A stretch of 46,920 nt of DNA from a virus. Below are positions 22,297 to 32,220 of this stretch, in pieces (within the stretch, counting starts at the first letter, position 1; each line of letters starts with the position of its first letter). Location: positions 1-46,920 of the IMG/VR virus record IMGVR_UViG_3300049846_000524; one strand, written 5' to 3'. Both the position numbers and the translations under genes were made by a program. The notes under the pieces are model-generated. The model was not told the origin of the DNA, ran no database searches, and saw nothing but the letters and a program-made list of their open reading frames with translations.

Positions 22297-24529
22297 TGCC
22301 CCAGGAGTTAAAGAAGCTCTAAATAGTATTGCCCAATCAACTGGGGCAATGAATAAAAATATTAAATCTCTTTCTACCAATGTTAGTTTTTTATCGGGCG
22401 CTTTTAGAACCTGGATTAGTTACTTAGGTGTTAGACAAATGGCCAACATGAGTGATGAGTTTCAAAATCTTTACAACAGATTGAAACTTACTACGGGGGG
22501 AGTAGAAGGAGCAAACACTGCCCTAAATGGTTTGATAGGATTAGCAGGTAGAACTAATCAATCTCTTTCTGATGTTTCTGGTGTATTCAATCGTTTCTCT
22601 GTAGCTCTTAAAGATACTGGGGCAAACACAAATCAACTTTTAGCTCTCACAGAAACACTCGTAAATTCTTTTAGGGTCTCTGGAGCAAGTGCTGATGAGA
22701 CTAGAAATGCGATGATTCAGTTATCGCAAGCGTTCTCTACTGGAGTATTGCGCGGTCAAGATTTGAGATCAGTTATTTCTCAAAACGCCGTTGTAGCTAG
22801 ACTATTAAAACAAGAATATGGCGGAGATTTATTTAAGAAGGCAGAAGCAGGAGCTATTTCTACTGCAGAAGTATTTAGAATACTAGCTAAGAGACAAAAA
22901 GAAATTAATGATGGGGCTAAAACTCTTACACCCACTTTTGAACAAGGGCTAACTAAAGCCTCCAATGCTTTAACACTTGCTTTTGGTAAACTGAATGAGC
23001 AATACCAATTATCAGCTTTGTTTTCTACGGCTGTGGGAGTAGGGGCCGATAACCTAGGAACAATTTTTAAAACACTCTTGCCTATAATAACCGTATTAGC
23101 CCTTTCTAGGATACCTGCACTCATAGAAGGTTTTAAAAATCTATATATAGCAATAAGAGCTTTCACCGTAGCTAACCCATTGATAGCAGCTCTAACTCTA
23201 TTAGCAGGAATAGCTACAGTAGTATGGGAGAATTGGGATAAAGTTTATAAATTGTTTTTAAAAATGAGAATATCCTTCATAGAGTTTGCTGCTGACTTAG
23301 AAGAGAATGGATTGAAAATAAGAAAAGCTCTTTTAGGCTCATCAGCTAGTCCTGAAATACAGAGACAACTTAAACTTACTCAAGATAATATTGAGGCTTT
23401 GAGACAAAGAGCGGCTGACTTAAAAGTAGATATAGCAGAGTCGGTAGAAGCACCTAAGAAGTCTACTGCTATACTAGATATGCAAAAAGAATTAAACGCT
23501 CTAGCTAATCTACAAAGTAAGGTTAAAGGACCAACAAAAGATCTTAAAGATATTCTAGGAGAGCTAAATAAATCTTACGATGACGGTAAAATTTCTTTAG
23601 AAGAGTATACTGAAAAACTAGATGCTTTTAACTTATCTAAACAAAAAAGAGAGTTTAGAGAAGGCGCATTTGATGTTTTTAAATACCACGAGCAATTAAA
23701 TAAATTAAAAGTTCAAGACCTTCAAAAAGAATTAAATAGAGGGACTATATCCCAGGCAGCATTTAACAGAGAAGTATCAAACAGTAAGATAGCTCTTCTT
23801 AATGAGCAATTCGTGGAAGGTAGAATTGCTGTAGCAGAATACCATAAAGAGATAAATAAACTTGCTGAGGATTTACAGCCTGGCTCTGCTTTCTATCAAG
23901 GTGCCTCCGATTTCGTAGAGAGTGTTGGAACTTTAGCTCAAGGTGTGGCTAGAGTAGTTACACAAGCATTTGAACACTTATCAGATACACTTGTAGATTT
24001 TATTGAGACCGGAAAATTTAACTTTGCAAACTTCACTAAAGCAGTTCTACATGACATCAATGTGATGCTAGTGAGAGCCGCTATCGTTGCTCCTATAGCT
24101 AGGGGTATTATGGGGCTTATAGGAACAGGCGGAGGTGCCCCTGCTCCTAATTTTTCAGGAGGTAACTTAGAGCCTACTGGAACTTTTTTTGCTGCTAACG
24201 GGGGAGTAGTAGGACCTAGCGGCCCAATGCCTTTGCACAAATATGCTACTGGAGGAGTAGCTAACTCCCCTCAAATGGCAATATTTGGGGAAGGTAGAAC
24301 TCCAGAAGCTTACGTACCATTACCTGATGGCAGAAACATCCCCGTTAAAATGGAGGGCGGAGGAGGCGGAGTTACTGTAGTTCAAAATATTAATATTAGC
24401 TCTGATGGGGTAGTATCCTCTTCTGGTAAATCTCAAAGTCAAACAGGAAAACAATTAGCGGATATGATCAAACAAGTTACTATTGATACTATATTACAGC
24501 AGCAACGCCCTGGAGGAGTATTAGCATAA
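22256..24529 (+). CDS. Tape measure protein
   Basis: A 757-residue protein starting with GTG at 22256 with AAGAAGGAA upstream. It contains the conserved tape measure region (about 85-200: TNQSLSDVSGVFNRF..., LLALTETLVNSFRVSGASADETRNAMIQLSQAF, GVLRGQDLRSV), hydrophobic helices about 270-320, coiled coil about 365-560, and a C-terminus typical of lambda gpH-like proteins (FAANGGVVGPSGPMPLHKYA...FGEGRTPEAYVPLPDG). It sets tail length; at about 0.15 nm per residue the tail would be near 110 nm. Its start overlaps the T frame by 41 bases. Confidence 0.93.
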   Translation: MATTQVKKIVVRVDAPGVKEALNSIAQSTGAMNKNIKSLSTNVSFLSGAFRTWISYLGVRQMANMSDEFQNLYNRLKLTTGGVEGANTALNGLIGLAGRTNQSLSDVSGVFNRFSVALKDTGANTNQLLALTETLVNSFRVSGASADETRNAMIQLSQAFSTGVLRGQDLRSVISQNAVVARLLKQEYGGDLFKKAEAGAISTAEVFRILAKRQKEINDGAKTLTPTFEQGLTKASNALTLAFGKLNEQYQLSALFSTAVGVGADNLGTIFKTLLPIITVLALSRIPALIEGFKNLYIAIRAFTVANPLIAALTLLAGIATVVWENWDKVYKLFLKMRISFIEFAADLEENGLKIRKALLGSSASPEIQRQLKLTQDNIEALRQRAADLKVDIAESVEAPKKSTAILDMQKELNALANLQSKVKGPTKDLKDILGELNKSYDDGKISLEEYTEKLDAFNLSKQKREFREGAFDVFKYHEQLNKLKVQDLQKELNRGTISQAAFNREVSNSKIALLNEQFVEGRIAVAEYHKEINKLAEDLQPGSAFYQGASDFVESVGTLAQGVARVVTQAFEHLSDTLVDFIETGKFNFANFTKAVLHDINVMLVRAAIVAPIARGIMGLIGTGGGAPAPNFSGGNLEPTGTFFAANGGVVGPSGPMPLHKYATGGVANSPQMAIFGEGRTPEAYVPLPDGRNIPVKMEGGGGGVTVVQNINISSDGVVSSSGKSQSQTGKQLADMIKQVTIDTILQQQRPGGVLA

Positions 24530-24864
24530 TGGATGAATTTTATTGGCTACCAGACTGGAATGCGCAAGGCTCAAATAAATCCGATATAACTAAAGTTCAA
24601 TTCGGAGACGGATACGTCCAAAGACAAACTAAAGGGATGAATCCAATAAAAGTTTCTTGGAGTTTAACTTTTAATCCCAGAGAAGATACTATAGCCGATG
24701 ATATTGAAGAATTTTTAAGAGACAGAGAAGGAGTAGTAGCTTTCACATGGACTCCTCCTGGGGGAGAACAAGTTAAATGGACTTGCAGTGATTGGACAAG
24801 AAATAAATTAGGCGAAAATGTAAACAGTCTATCAATGACATTCGAGCGCGTTTATGAGCCCTAG
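24529..24864 (+). CDS. Minor tail protein, lambda gpM-like
   Basis: The 111-residue product follows the tape measure stop as TAATG. It matches the phage minor tail family: WLPDWNAQGSNKSDITKVQFGDGY, the SLTFNPREDTIADDIEEFL middle segment and FTWTPPGGEQVKWTCSDW followed by SMTFERVYEP. In lambda, gpM sits at the tail tip ring that joins the tube to the tip complex. Position and order support it fully. Confidence 0.92.
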   Translation: MDEFYWLPDWNAQGSNKSDITKVQFGDGYVQRQTKGMNPIKVSWSLTFNPREDTIADDIEEFLRDREGVVAFTWTPPGGEQVKWTCSDWTRNKLGENVNSLSMTFERVYEP

Positions 24865-24881
24865 AATTAAGGTAAACAAAT

Positions 24882-26057
24882 ATGAGCCTTAATGAAAACT
24901 TAGCCTCTGACATACAGAAACTAGACCCTTCTGCTATGATAGAATTATTCGAGCTAGACACTACCGATCTCGGCGGAGATATAATTAGATTCCACGCCGG
25001 AACAAATAAATTAAACCAAAACATTGTTTGGCAAGGCAATGAGTACAATAGATTTCCTATTGAAGTAACTGGTTTTGAAATATCAGGCCAGGGCCAATTT
25101 CCTAGACCACAAGTAAAAGTCTCAAACGTCATGAGTGCTATCACAATAATTCTCATGCAGTATGGAGATTTATTAGGCGCAAAGTTTACAAGAAAAAGAA
25201 CTCTAGCTAAATATTTGGATGCAATAAATTTTCCAGGGAATGTTAATCCTGATGCAGACCCAGGAGTTTATTTTGCTGATGACATTTATTATGTAGATAG
25301 AAAGTCTTCTGAAGATAGGGACATAGTTCAATTCGAACTAGCATCCGTTGCCGATCTCCAAGGTGTAAAAATTCCAGCTAGAACAGTAGTGAAAAATTTA
25401 TGTCCTTGGGTTTATCGCGGAGCCGATTGCGGCTTCACGGGAATTCCTCTTTATGATGAGAACGATAATATATTACCCTACCCAGCTTCAGCAGAAGCAA
25501 TCGCAATGAGAGATGCATATCAAGATGTACTAGACGCTAAAGCATTACTTGCGATAGCTCAGGCAGACCTTGAAGATAAATACGACATACTCCTAGCAGC
25601 AGAGCAATATACACAGACCATTCAAATAAGTTTAAGCTCTCCAAAATACTATATAGCTACTGCCCCTTTTGCCCCTACTTTAGCTTATTGGAATGATGTA
25701 GATGTTATAGCCGATGTGGGGACTTTATATCAATCTGGAGATTACTATCAGCAACAAACTATAAATGGAAATCTATACACCTTTTATAAAATTATTCAAA
25801 ACTATAGAGATGAGGCGGCCCTAGCAATAGCACAAGCCAATTACGATGCAGCAGTGATAGCTAGAGATAATGCTATAGCTGATGTAGATACAGCTATTGC
25901 AGATTTTGATACTGCCCTTGCTGCGGTCCCAGCCGATGACCCAGTTTACACACAAGATCGCTGCGGAAAAAGATTAACAAGTTGTAAAAATAGATTTAGT
26001 GCAATCATTGAAAACTCTCCGATTAATTTCGGGGGGTTCCCTGGTGTTAGTAGGTGA
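24882..26057 (+). CDS. Minor tail protein, lambda gpL-like, with large insert
   Basis: The 391-residue product has the gpL body (about 1-185) and a C-terminus RCGKRLTSCKNRF...INFGGFPGVSR. The four cysteines that hold an iron-sulphur cluster in lambda gpL are present: C174, C183, C361 and C368. The pairs are separated by an extra segment of about 165 residues (190-355) rich in Ala, Asp and Gln with heptad-like repeats (ALAIAQANYDAAVIARDNAI), predicted coiled coil or helical hairpin. Tail-tip hub protein. The insert is larger than in lambda and could form an exposed appendage. Confidence 0.85.
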   Translation: MSLNENLASDIQKLDPSAMIELFELDTTDLGGDIIRFHAGTNKLNQNIVWQGNEYNRFPIEVTGFEISGQGQFPRPQVKVSNVMSAITIILMQYGDLLGAKFTRKRTLAKYLDAINFPGNVNPDADPGVYFADDIYYVDRKSSEDRDIVQFELASVADLQGVKIPARTVVKNLCPWVYRGADCGFTGIPLYDENDNILPYPASAEAIAMRDAYQDVLDAKALLAIAQADLEDKYDILLAAEQYTQTIQISLSSPKYYIATAPFAPTLAYWNDVDVIADVGTLYQSGDYYQQQTINGNLYTFYKIIQNYRDEAALAIAQANYDAAVIARDNAIADVDTAIADFDTALAAVPADDPVYTQDRCGKRLTSCKNRFSAIIENSPINFGGFPGVSR

Positions 26058-26058
26058 T

Positions 26059-26637
26059 ATGATGAAAAAATATGGTAGATTAAAAAAATTACTAGAGGAA
26101 AAAAATAAATTCTTATGTATATGTGACTGCGGTGTTGAGAAATATTTTAATAAATATTCTATTATAAAAGGATATACAAAATCTTGTGGCTGCCTCAGAA
26201 AAGAATTATTAGCGAATAAAAATAAGACTCATGGAATGAGTAGGTCTCCAGAAAATAATAGTTGGCGCAGTATGATGACCAGATGCTACAATAAAAATTA
26301 CCCTAAATATAGGAATTATGGAGGAAGGGGAATAAAGGTTTGTTTAAGGTGGCACAAATTTGAAAATTTTTTTAATGATATGGGCGTGCGAGAAAAGGGG
26401 AAAACATTAGATAGAATTAATAACAATAAAAATTATAGCCCTAAAAACTGTAGATGGGCCGATAATAGACAACAAAGTCTAAATAAAAGAACTTCCAGAA
26501 AAATAACCGCGTTTGGTGTAACAAAAAATTTAAAAGAATGGGTAGATTTTACAGGCATAAATAGGTCAGTAATAACTAGAAGGCTAAAAAAAGGTAAATC
26601 CCCTGAAACAGCACTAACTAGGGGAGTCGCCCGATGA
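26059..26637 (+). CDS. Freestanding HNH homing endonuclease at L-K junction
   Basis: The 192-residue product starts at ATG 26059 (AGGTGAT upstream). Features in order: a zinc-ribbon-like start (CICDCG...SCGCL), a central HNH-type core with SWRSMMTRCYNKNYPKYRNYGGRGIKVC, KTLDRINNNKNYSPKNCRWAD, and a C-terminal helix-turn-helix-like tail (ITAFGVTKNLKEWVDFTGINRSVITRRLKK) that would bind the target. Such proteins cut intron- or intein-less alleles and spread as mobile elements. AT-richer than neighbours. It sits between L and K genes and overlaps K as ATGA. Confidence 0.85.
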   Translation: MMKKYGRLKKLLEEKNKFLCICDCGVEKYFNKYSIIKGYTKSCGCLRKELLANKNKTHGMSRSPENNSWRSMMTRCYNKNYPKYRNYGGRGIKVCLRWHKFENFFNDMGVREKGKTLDRINNNKNYSPKNCRWADNRQQSLNKRTSRKITAFGVTKNLKEWVDFTGINRSVITRRLKKGKSPETALTRGVAR

Positions 26638-27359
26638 TTGAACTAATAGAAGAAATAAAAAATGAATTCATTTCCCACGCTAAAGAATCCTTGCCTAGAG
26701 AAGCTTGTGGGATTGTAGCAGTTATAAAAGGTAAACAGAAATATTTTAAATGCACTAACATCTCTAAAGCTATTGAAGATTTTATTTTAGACCCAAAAGA
26801 TTACATTGCGGTAGAGGATTTCGTAGATCAACACGGCGGAGATATTGTAGCAATAGTTCACTCCCATCCTTCCACAAATGAAACTCCTACGCCTACAGAT
26901 AAAGTAGGGTGCGAATCATCTAATTTACCTTGGTTTATATATTCCTTAAAAACTAAAAATTGGCATGGCTTTGAGCCCACAGGATATAAAGCTCCTTTGA
27001 TTGGCAGAAAATTTAAACACGGTGTCTTTGATTGCTACGCTGCCATGAAAGACTGGTACAAGGAAAAATTAGGAATAAATTTAATAGATTTTGAACGTGA
27101 AGAATTATGGTGGGAGAAGGGTCAAAATTTATTCATAGATAATTTTGAAAAAGCAGGGTTTTATAGAGTGATAGACGGCTCACTGGAAATAGGCGACATC
27201 ATTTTAATGAATTTGAAAGGTCCTATCGTATCTCATTGCGCCGTCTATATCGGAAACGATCAAGTGTTTCATCAGACAATGAACAGGCTTTCTAGTAGAG
27301 AGATTTACGGCGGATTATTAAAAAAGAATACAAGAATGATATTGAGGTACAAAAAATGA
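26634..27359 (+). CDS. Tail assembly protein, lambda gpK-like (JAMM + NlpC/P60)
   Basis: The 241-residue product fuses an N-terminal Mov34/JAMM-type metalloprotease domain (E23 in REACG, H76 and H78 in HSHPS, D89) with a C-terminal NlpC/P60 domain (C134 in FDCYAAMKDWY, H201 in SHCAVYIG). In lambda this protein is required for tail-tip assembly and is absent from virions. The start overlaps the HNH stop as ATGA. Both catalytic sites look intact. Confidence 0.92.
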   Translation: MIELIEEIKNEFISHAKESLPREACGIVAVIKGKQKYFKCTNISKAIEDFILDPKDYIAVEDFVDQHGGDIVAIVHSHPSTNETPTPTDKVGCESSNLPWFIYSLKTKNWHGFEPTGYKAPLIGRKFKHGVFDCYAAMKDWYKEKLGINLIDFEREELWWEKGQNLFIDNFEKAGFYRVIDGSLEIGDIILMNLKGPIVSHCAVYIGNDQVFHQTMNRLSSREIYGGLLKKNTRMILRYKK

Positions 27360-27943
27360 GAAGAGTCATTCTATACGGAGAGCTTGGAAAATTGTTCGGT
27401 AAAGAGCACTTACTATCAGTTAGAAGTGCTGGAGAAGCAGTGCAAGCCCTTTGCGTAAATTACCCAGCACTAAAAAGATATTTAACTACCTCACACACTA
27501 GAGGAGTAGGATTTAAAGTTTTTGTTGGTAATAGTTCTCTAAAAAAACTAGAAGATGTTTCTCTACCCTCATCTCAAAGAGAAGATATTAGAATTGCTCC
27601 AGCAATCTTAGGCTCGGGAGCCGTAGTAAGAATTTTTGTAGGAGCCGCATTGATAGGAGCTGGATTAGCTATTAATTACTTCAGTGCTGGAACTCTATCT
27701 CCTATCGGCAGTTTCATGATTCAAGTAGGTGCGGTTTTAGTTTTAGGAGGTGTATTTGAACTTTTGTTTAGTCCTCCCAAGAAAAACTATGGAAATGATA
27801 ATTTAGATGAGAACGGACAATCGTTTATTTTCTCTGGCCCAGAGAACGTAACCAGACAAGGCGGAGCCGTGCCCGTAGGATATGGCCGAGTGATGATAGG
27901 CTCTACCGTAGTATCTGCTGGCATTGAGGGCGAAGATCAATGA
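27356..27943 (+). CDS. Tail assembly protein, lambda gpI-like
   Basis: The 195-residue product overlaps the K gene stop as ATGA. It has the gpI pattern: an N-terminal beta-grasp-like part (VILYGELGKLFGKEHLLSV...EAVQALCVNYP), a hydrophobic Gly/Ala-rich centre (about 83-140) and a C-terminal GPENVTRQGGAVPVGYGRVMIGS segment, which is a strong family mark. It helps assemble the tail tip and central fibre. Confidence 0.92.
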   Translation: MRRVILYGELGKLFGKEHLLSVRSAGEAVQALCVNYPALKRYLTTSHTRGVGFKVFVGNSSLKKLEDVSLPSSQREDIRIAPAILGSGAVVRIFVGAALIGAGLAINYFSAGTLSPIGSFMIQVGAVLVLGGVFELLFSPPKKNYGNDNLDENGQSFIFSGPENVTRQGGAVPVGYGRVMIGSTVVSAGIEGEDQ

Positions 27944-30900
27944 AGAAAGAGCGCAAACTAATTAGAGGCTCTGGAGGAGGCGGAGGAGATAGCGGCGGAG
28001 TGAGAACTCCTAGCATTGCTCCTGACTCTTTAAAGTCTATTGCGTTTTTAAAAATCCTAGATCTCATTTGTGAGGGAGAGATTGTAGGATTAGTTAATGG
28101 CTCAAAATCAATTTATCTAAATAAAACAGTTCTCCAAAATGAAGATGATAGTTATAACTTTCAAAATGTAGAGTGGGCGCAAAGAAGAGGTACACAAGAT
28201 CAAGATTATATTCCAGATGCCTCTGCTACTGAGCGAGAGATAAATGTAAACGCCCAGTTCAAATACGGTAACCCAAATACAGGTCCACAACCAAGTAACA
28301 CTCAACAAAGTGGAACTGCAATCGTTAGAACTATTGTTGACCCAGAAGTAGATGCATTCAGAGTTAGAATATCTGTACCTGCTTTAACTTACACAGACCC
28401 TTCTACTGGAGATGTATCAGGTACATCAGTCACTTATGCAGTTTATGTAAAAGCTGCTGATGACATGGACTGGGTTTTAAAACTTGAAGACACTATCTTG
28501 GGGAAATCCTCTTCAAGATACGAGAGAACAAAAAAGATTGAACTACATGGAACTAGTCCCTGGCTTATTAGGGTTCAAAGAAACACAGTAGATGCACCAA
28601 ATACATACACACAAAACTCTACTTACTGGGAGAGCTATACTGAAATATCAGAAGCAAAAATAACTTATCCTAACTCTGCTCTCATGGGCATGAAGATTGA
28701 TGCTACTCAATTTAGTTCAGTACCTTCTCGTATCTATGAGATGGATTTATTAAAAATAAGAATCCCTTCAAACTATAACGACATCACTAGAGAATACACT
28801 GGTACATGGGATGGAACTTTTCAAATCTCAACTGGAGCTTGTAATAATCCTGCATGGGTTTTCTACGACATTTTAACTTCGGAAAGATATGGACTAGGTA
28901 AACATATTTCTGAGGACCAAATAAATAAATGGGCTCTTTATGAAATAGCTAGGTACTGTGATGAACTAGTGGATGACGGCCAAGGTGATACAGAGCCAAG
29001 ATTTACTTGTAATATTATTCTCCCGGGTAAAGCAGAAGCCTATGATGTTTTAAAATCTTTAGCTTCAGTTTTTAGGGGAATGATTTACTGGGCTGAAGGG
29101 AATATCACTGCAGTACAAGATTCTCCAAAAGATGCAGTGTATATTTATAATCAATCAAATGTAATAGACGGAAAATTTGTATACCAGGGTACATCAGCAA
29201 AAACTAAATATACCTCAGTAAGAGTCACATGGAATGACCCAAATAATTATTATCAGCAAACGGTAGAATATGTAGAAGATCAAGACGGCGTAAGAGACTA
29301 CGGAATTATTGAGACTGATATTGTAGCAGTAGGATGCACCTCCAGGGGACAAGCTCACAGAATCGGTAAGTGGCTTTTATATACAAATAAATACGAGTCT
29401 GAAATAATTACATTCTCTACTGGACTTGAAGGATTAGTCTGTGTCCCTGGGGATATTATTGAAGTAGCAGACCCAAATAAGGCCGGAACTACTTTAGGCG
29501 GCAGAATCAAATCAGCTACTCTTACAAAAATAACTATAGATAGAGATATAGATGAGACCACTCAGGGCTCTATTCTAGTAGTTCTCCCTAATGGAACTAT
29601 AGAAGAGAAAAATATTTTATCTATTGTGGGTAGAGAAATAGAACTCACTCAGGCTCTATCAACACAACTTCAAACGCAATCAGTGTGGTTAATTAGAAGC
29701 ACTGAAGTAGAGCCACAAAAGTTTAGAGTTTTAGGTATTCAAGAAAACTCTGGCTCTGGGACTTATACACTTAGTTGTTTAAAACACAACCCAAGTAAAT
29801 TTGATTTCGTAGAAAATAATTTAGCACTTGAAGAGCTTACAACTTCTGTTTTAGATGAGGCCCCAGATGCCCCTATAAATTTAAGGGTTACAGAAGCTCT
29901 ATATGCTGAAGGCATAGATGTAAAAACTAAGATAACTTTTGCATGGGATAGAGTAGCTCTAGCCGCAAATTATAGAGTGTCATACTCATTTAATAACGGA
30001 AACCCAGTTACTTTACCTCTTACACAATACAATGAAATAGACATCCCTGATGTGCAAAACGGATTATATACTTTAAGTGTTGTAGCAATTAATTCTCTAG
30101 GAAAAGAATCTCCAAAATCATCTATTGATTATGAAGTAGTTGGTAAAACTGCGCCTCCTCAAGATGTAGAAGATTTCACGATGATTCCAAGTAAAGGCAA
30201 TGCCCAGTTATCATGGAAACGCGCTACTGATCTCGATGTTATTATAGGAGGATATGTTAGAATTAGATGGACTCCTAGAATTATTGACCCAATGTGGGCT
30301 AATGGTATCGACATTACCCCTGCACTAACAGGTAACTCTACAAACTTTGTAACCCCCCTTCTAGCTGGGACCTACATGATTAAGTTTGTAGATTCCTCTG
30401 GAAACTATTCTGTAAATGAAAAATTAGTTATCACTGATGTAGCTGATATCTACGCACTAAATACAGTTCAAACAATCACAGAGGACCCAGATTTCGGGGG
30501 CGTTCTAACTAGAATGGCCTATGTAGAAGAAGAGCAAGCGATCACCTTAGTGTCAGAAGTTTTAATTGACGATGTTCCAGATATTGATGAATTAGGCTCT
30601 TTTGATTTCATGGGAGATATTGTCACCGATGGAGAATATGAGTTTGAAGACAGCATGGACTTGGGAGGGGTTTGGCCTTTTAAAGTTAGAATTAATGTAG
30701 ATCTTGAAACATACGATACGGGAAACTACATTGATCAACGCTTAGATCTCTGCGATGACTGGCCGTTTTGGGATGGGGAATCTATAAATGCTCTCGATGC
30801 ACAAGTTTACATGAGGACTACACAGGATGACCCGATGGGATCACCTACCTGGACTGACTGGAAAAAAATTGTAAATGCAGAGTACATCGCATGGGGTGCG

Positions 30901-31230
30901 GAGTTTAAAATTATATGCACTAATGATGAGCCGAACCATAATCTTTACATTAGAGAACTTGGCGTTGTTATTGACATGGATGACCGGACTTTTAACTCAG
31001 GTAAATTGACTAGCAGCGCAGTGGCAGACACCCATGTAACTTTCGATCATGAGTTTTATGAAGCACCGTCTATAGGTATTACAGAAGAAAACGGGAATAC
31101 AGGAGATTACAGAGTGATTACTAATGTAACAACTACTGGCTTTGATATTTCATTTAGAAATTCAGGAGGCAGTAGAGTGGTAAGAGATTTTTACGTTATT
31201 GCAAAAGGGTATGGATTAAGACTAACATAA
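27940..31230 (+). CDS. Central tail fibre / host specificity protein, lambda gpJ-like
   Basis: A 1096-residue protein with the gpJ architecture: a Gly-rich start, the SLKSIAFLKILDLICEGEIVGL domain, GTGDTE-like loops, hub beta domains, ISEDQINKWALYEIARYCDE, then RGQAHRIGKWLLYTN and fibronectin-like domains (about 650-790), ending in a beta-rich C-terminal segment of roughly 250 residues that would meet the receptor. Starts as ATGA overlap with I. Lambda gpJ is of similar size. The terminal segment has no recognised receptor-binding family, so host range cannot be read from it. Confidence 0.92.
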   Translation: MKKERKLIRGSGGGGGDSGGVRTPSIAPDSLKSIAFLKILDLICEGEIVGLVNGSKSIYLNKTVLQNEDDSYNFQNVEWAQRRGTQDQDYIPDASATEREINVNAQFKYGNPNTGPQPSNTQQSGTAIVRTIVDPEVDAFRVRISVPALTYTDPSTGDVSGTSVTYAVYVKAADDMDWVLKLEDTILGKSSSRYERTKKIELHGTSPWLIRVQRNTVDAPNTYTQNSTYWESYTEISEAKITYPNSALMGMKIDATQFSSVPSRIYEMDLLKIRIPSNYNDITREYTGTWDGTFQISTGACNNPAWVFYDILTSERYGLGKHISEDQINKWALYEIARYCDELVDDGQGDTEPRFTCNIILPGKAEAYDVLKSLASVFRGMIYWAEGNITAVQDSPKDAVYIYNQSNVIDGKFVYQGTSAKTKYTSVRVTWNDPNNYYQQTVEYVEDQDGVRDYGIIETDIVAVGCTSRGQAHRIGKWLLYTNKYESEIITFSTGLEGLVCVPGDIIEVADPNKAGTTLGGRIKSATLTKITIDRDIDETTQGSILVVLPNGTIEEKNILSIVGREIELTQALSTQLQTQSVWLIRSTEVEPQKFRVLGIQENSGSGTYTLSCLKHNPSKFDFVENNLALEELTTSVLDEAPDAPINLRVTEALYAEGIDVKTKITFAWDRVALAANYRVSYSFNNGNPVTLPLTQYNEIDIPDVQNGLYTLSVVAINSLGKESPKSSIDYEVVGKTAPPQDVEDFTMIPSKGNAQLSWKRATDLDVIIGGYVRIRWTPRIIDPMWANGIDITPALTGNSTNFVTPLLAGTYMIKFVDSSGNYSVNEKLVITDVADIYALNTVQTITEDPDFGGVLTRMAYVEEEQAITLVSEVLIDDVPDIDELGSFDFMGDIVTDGEYEFEDSMDLGGVWPFKVRINVDLETYDTGNYIDQRLDLCDDWPFWDGESINALDAQVYMRTTQDDPMGSPTWTDWKKIVNAEYIAWGAEFKIICTNDEPNHNLYIRELGVVIDMDDRTFNSGKLTSSAVADTHVTFDHEFYEAPSIGITEENGNTGDYRVITNVTTTGFDISFRNSGGSRVVRDFYVIAKGYGLRLT

Positions 31231-31258
31231 TTTAACAGAGCCAAGGGAGAGATTTTAG

Positions 31259-32218
31259 ATGAGTCAACATGATATGATCATAGATAATAATACGGGTAGA
31301 AATGTCCGATTAGACATTAATGATGCCTTGGCCGCTTTAGTGGGGAATAATTACGGAGATACTGAGCCCACTACGATGTACCCATTCATGTTTTGGGTCG
31401 ATACAACAACCGATCTTTTAAAAATGAGAAATGAGGCTAACTCAGCTTGGGTCTCATTGGGCTCAATCCTCTCTCCAAGTCTAGGCGCTCTATTAAAATC
31501 CGGTGGAACAATGACCGGAGTTTTAGAAACTAAAAATGCCGGAACTGTGGGCACCCCAGATTTAACTTTAGCAGGAGATACAGATACAGGCTGGTATTCC
31601 CCAGGAGCAAATCTTTTAGGATTAGTTGCCGCTGCTACAGAATTACTAAGATTAGACGGTGTTTTAGGTTATGTAAAATTACTAGGTACAAAAGCACTTC
31701 AATTAGCTATCGGAACTACTCTTCAGAGACCATCCGGTGTTGAAGGATTAATTAGAGCTAACTCAGACACTAAAAAAATTGAAGCTTACATCAATGCTGG
31801 CTGGCAGAGTTTAAATGATTACACAGGGTTTGATTTTATTGTAGGCACTGCAGTTTATGCTACCCATTCTACTCTAGCTGCTGCTATCGCTGCTGCATCG
31901 GCTGGCTCAAGAATTCTAGTAACAGCAAATGAAACTATAAATGCAACGGTATCCATAACTCTAGCCAATATTGAAATTGTATTTATGCCTGGAGTAACTT
32001 TTACTCAAGGCTCTGCAACGACGGGAATATCAATAGGCGCTTCTGGCTGTAAAATTAGAAATGGCAGATTCTCGGGATTCACTACAGCAGCTATTTCAAT
32101 TGCAGATACATTTAATTATCACTTTATTAAAGATAATAGATTTGAGACTTGCACTAATGACGTAGTCGATAACAACACAACACCGAACAGCGTAATTTCG
32201 GATAATATATCGGAGTAA
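31259..32218 (+). CDS. Tail fibre or spike protein with beta-helix-like C-terminus
   Basis: The 319-residue product has an N-terminal attachment region with PTTMYPFMFWVDTTTDLLKM and a fibre-like SGGTMTGVLETKNAGTVGTPDLTLAGDTDTGWYSPGANLLGL segment common to phage tail fibres. The last ~130 residues, with VTANETINATVSITLANIEIVFMPGVTF, GIS-IGASGCKIRNGRFSGFTTAAISIADTF, look like successive rungs of a parallel beta-helix, as in capsule-binding or depolymerase spikes. No catalytic triad is identified. GGGAGAG ribosome site. Confidence 0.75.
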   Translation: MSQHDMIIDNNTGRNVRLDINDALAALVGNNYGDTEPTTMYPFMFWVDTTTDLLKMRNEANSAWVSLGSILSPSLGALLKSGGTMTGVLETKNAGTVGTPDLTLAGDTDTGWYSPGANLLGLVAAATELLRLDGVLGYVKLLGTKALQLAIGTTLQRPSGVEGLIRANSDTKKIEAYINAGWQSLNDYTGFDFIVGTAVYATHSTLAAAIAAASAGSRILVTANETINATVSITLANIEIVFMPGVTFTQGSATTGISIGASGCKIRNGRFSGFTTAAISIADTFNYHFIKDNRFETCTNDVVDNNTTPNSVISDNISE

Positions 32219-32220
32219 TT

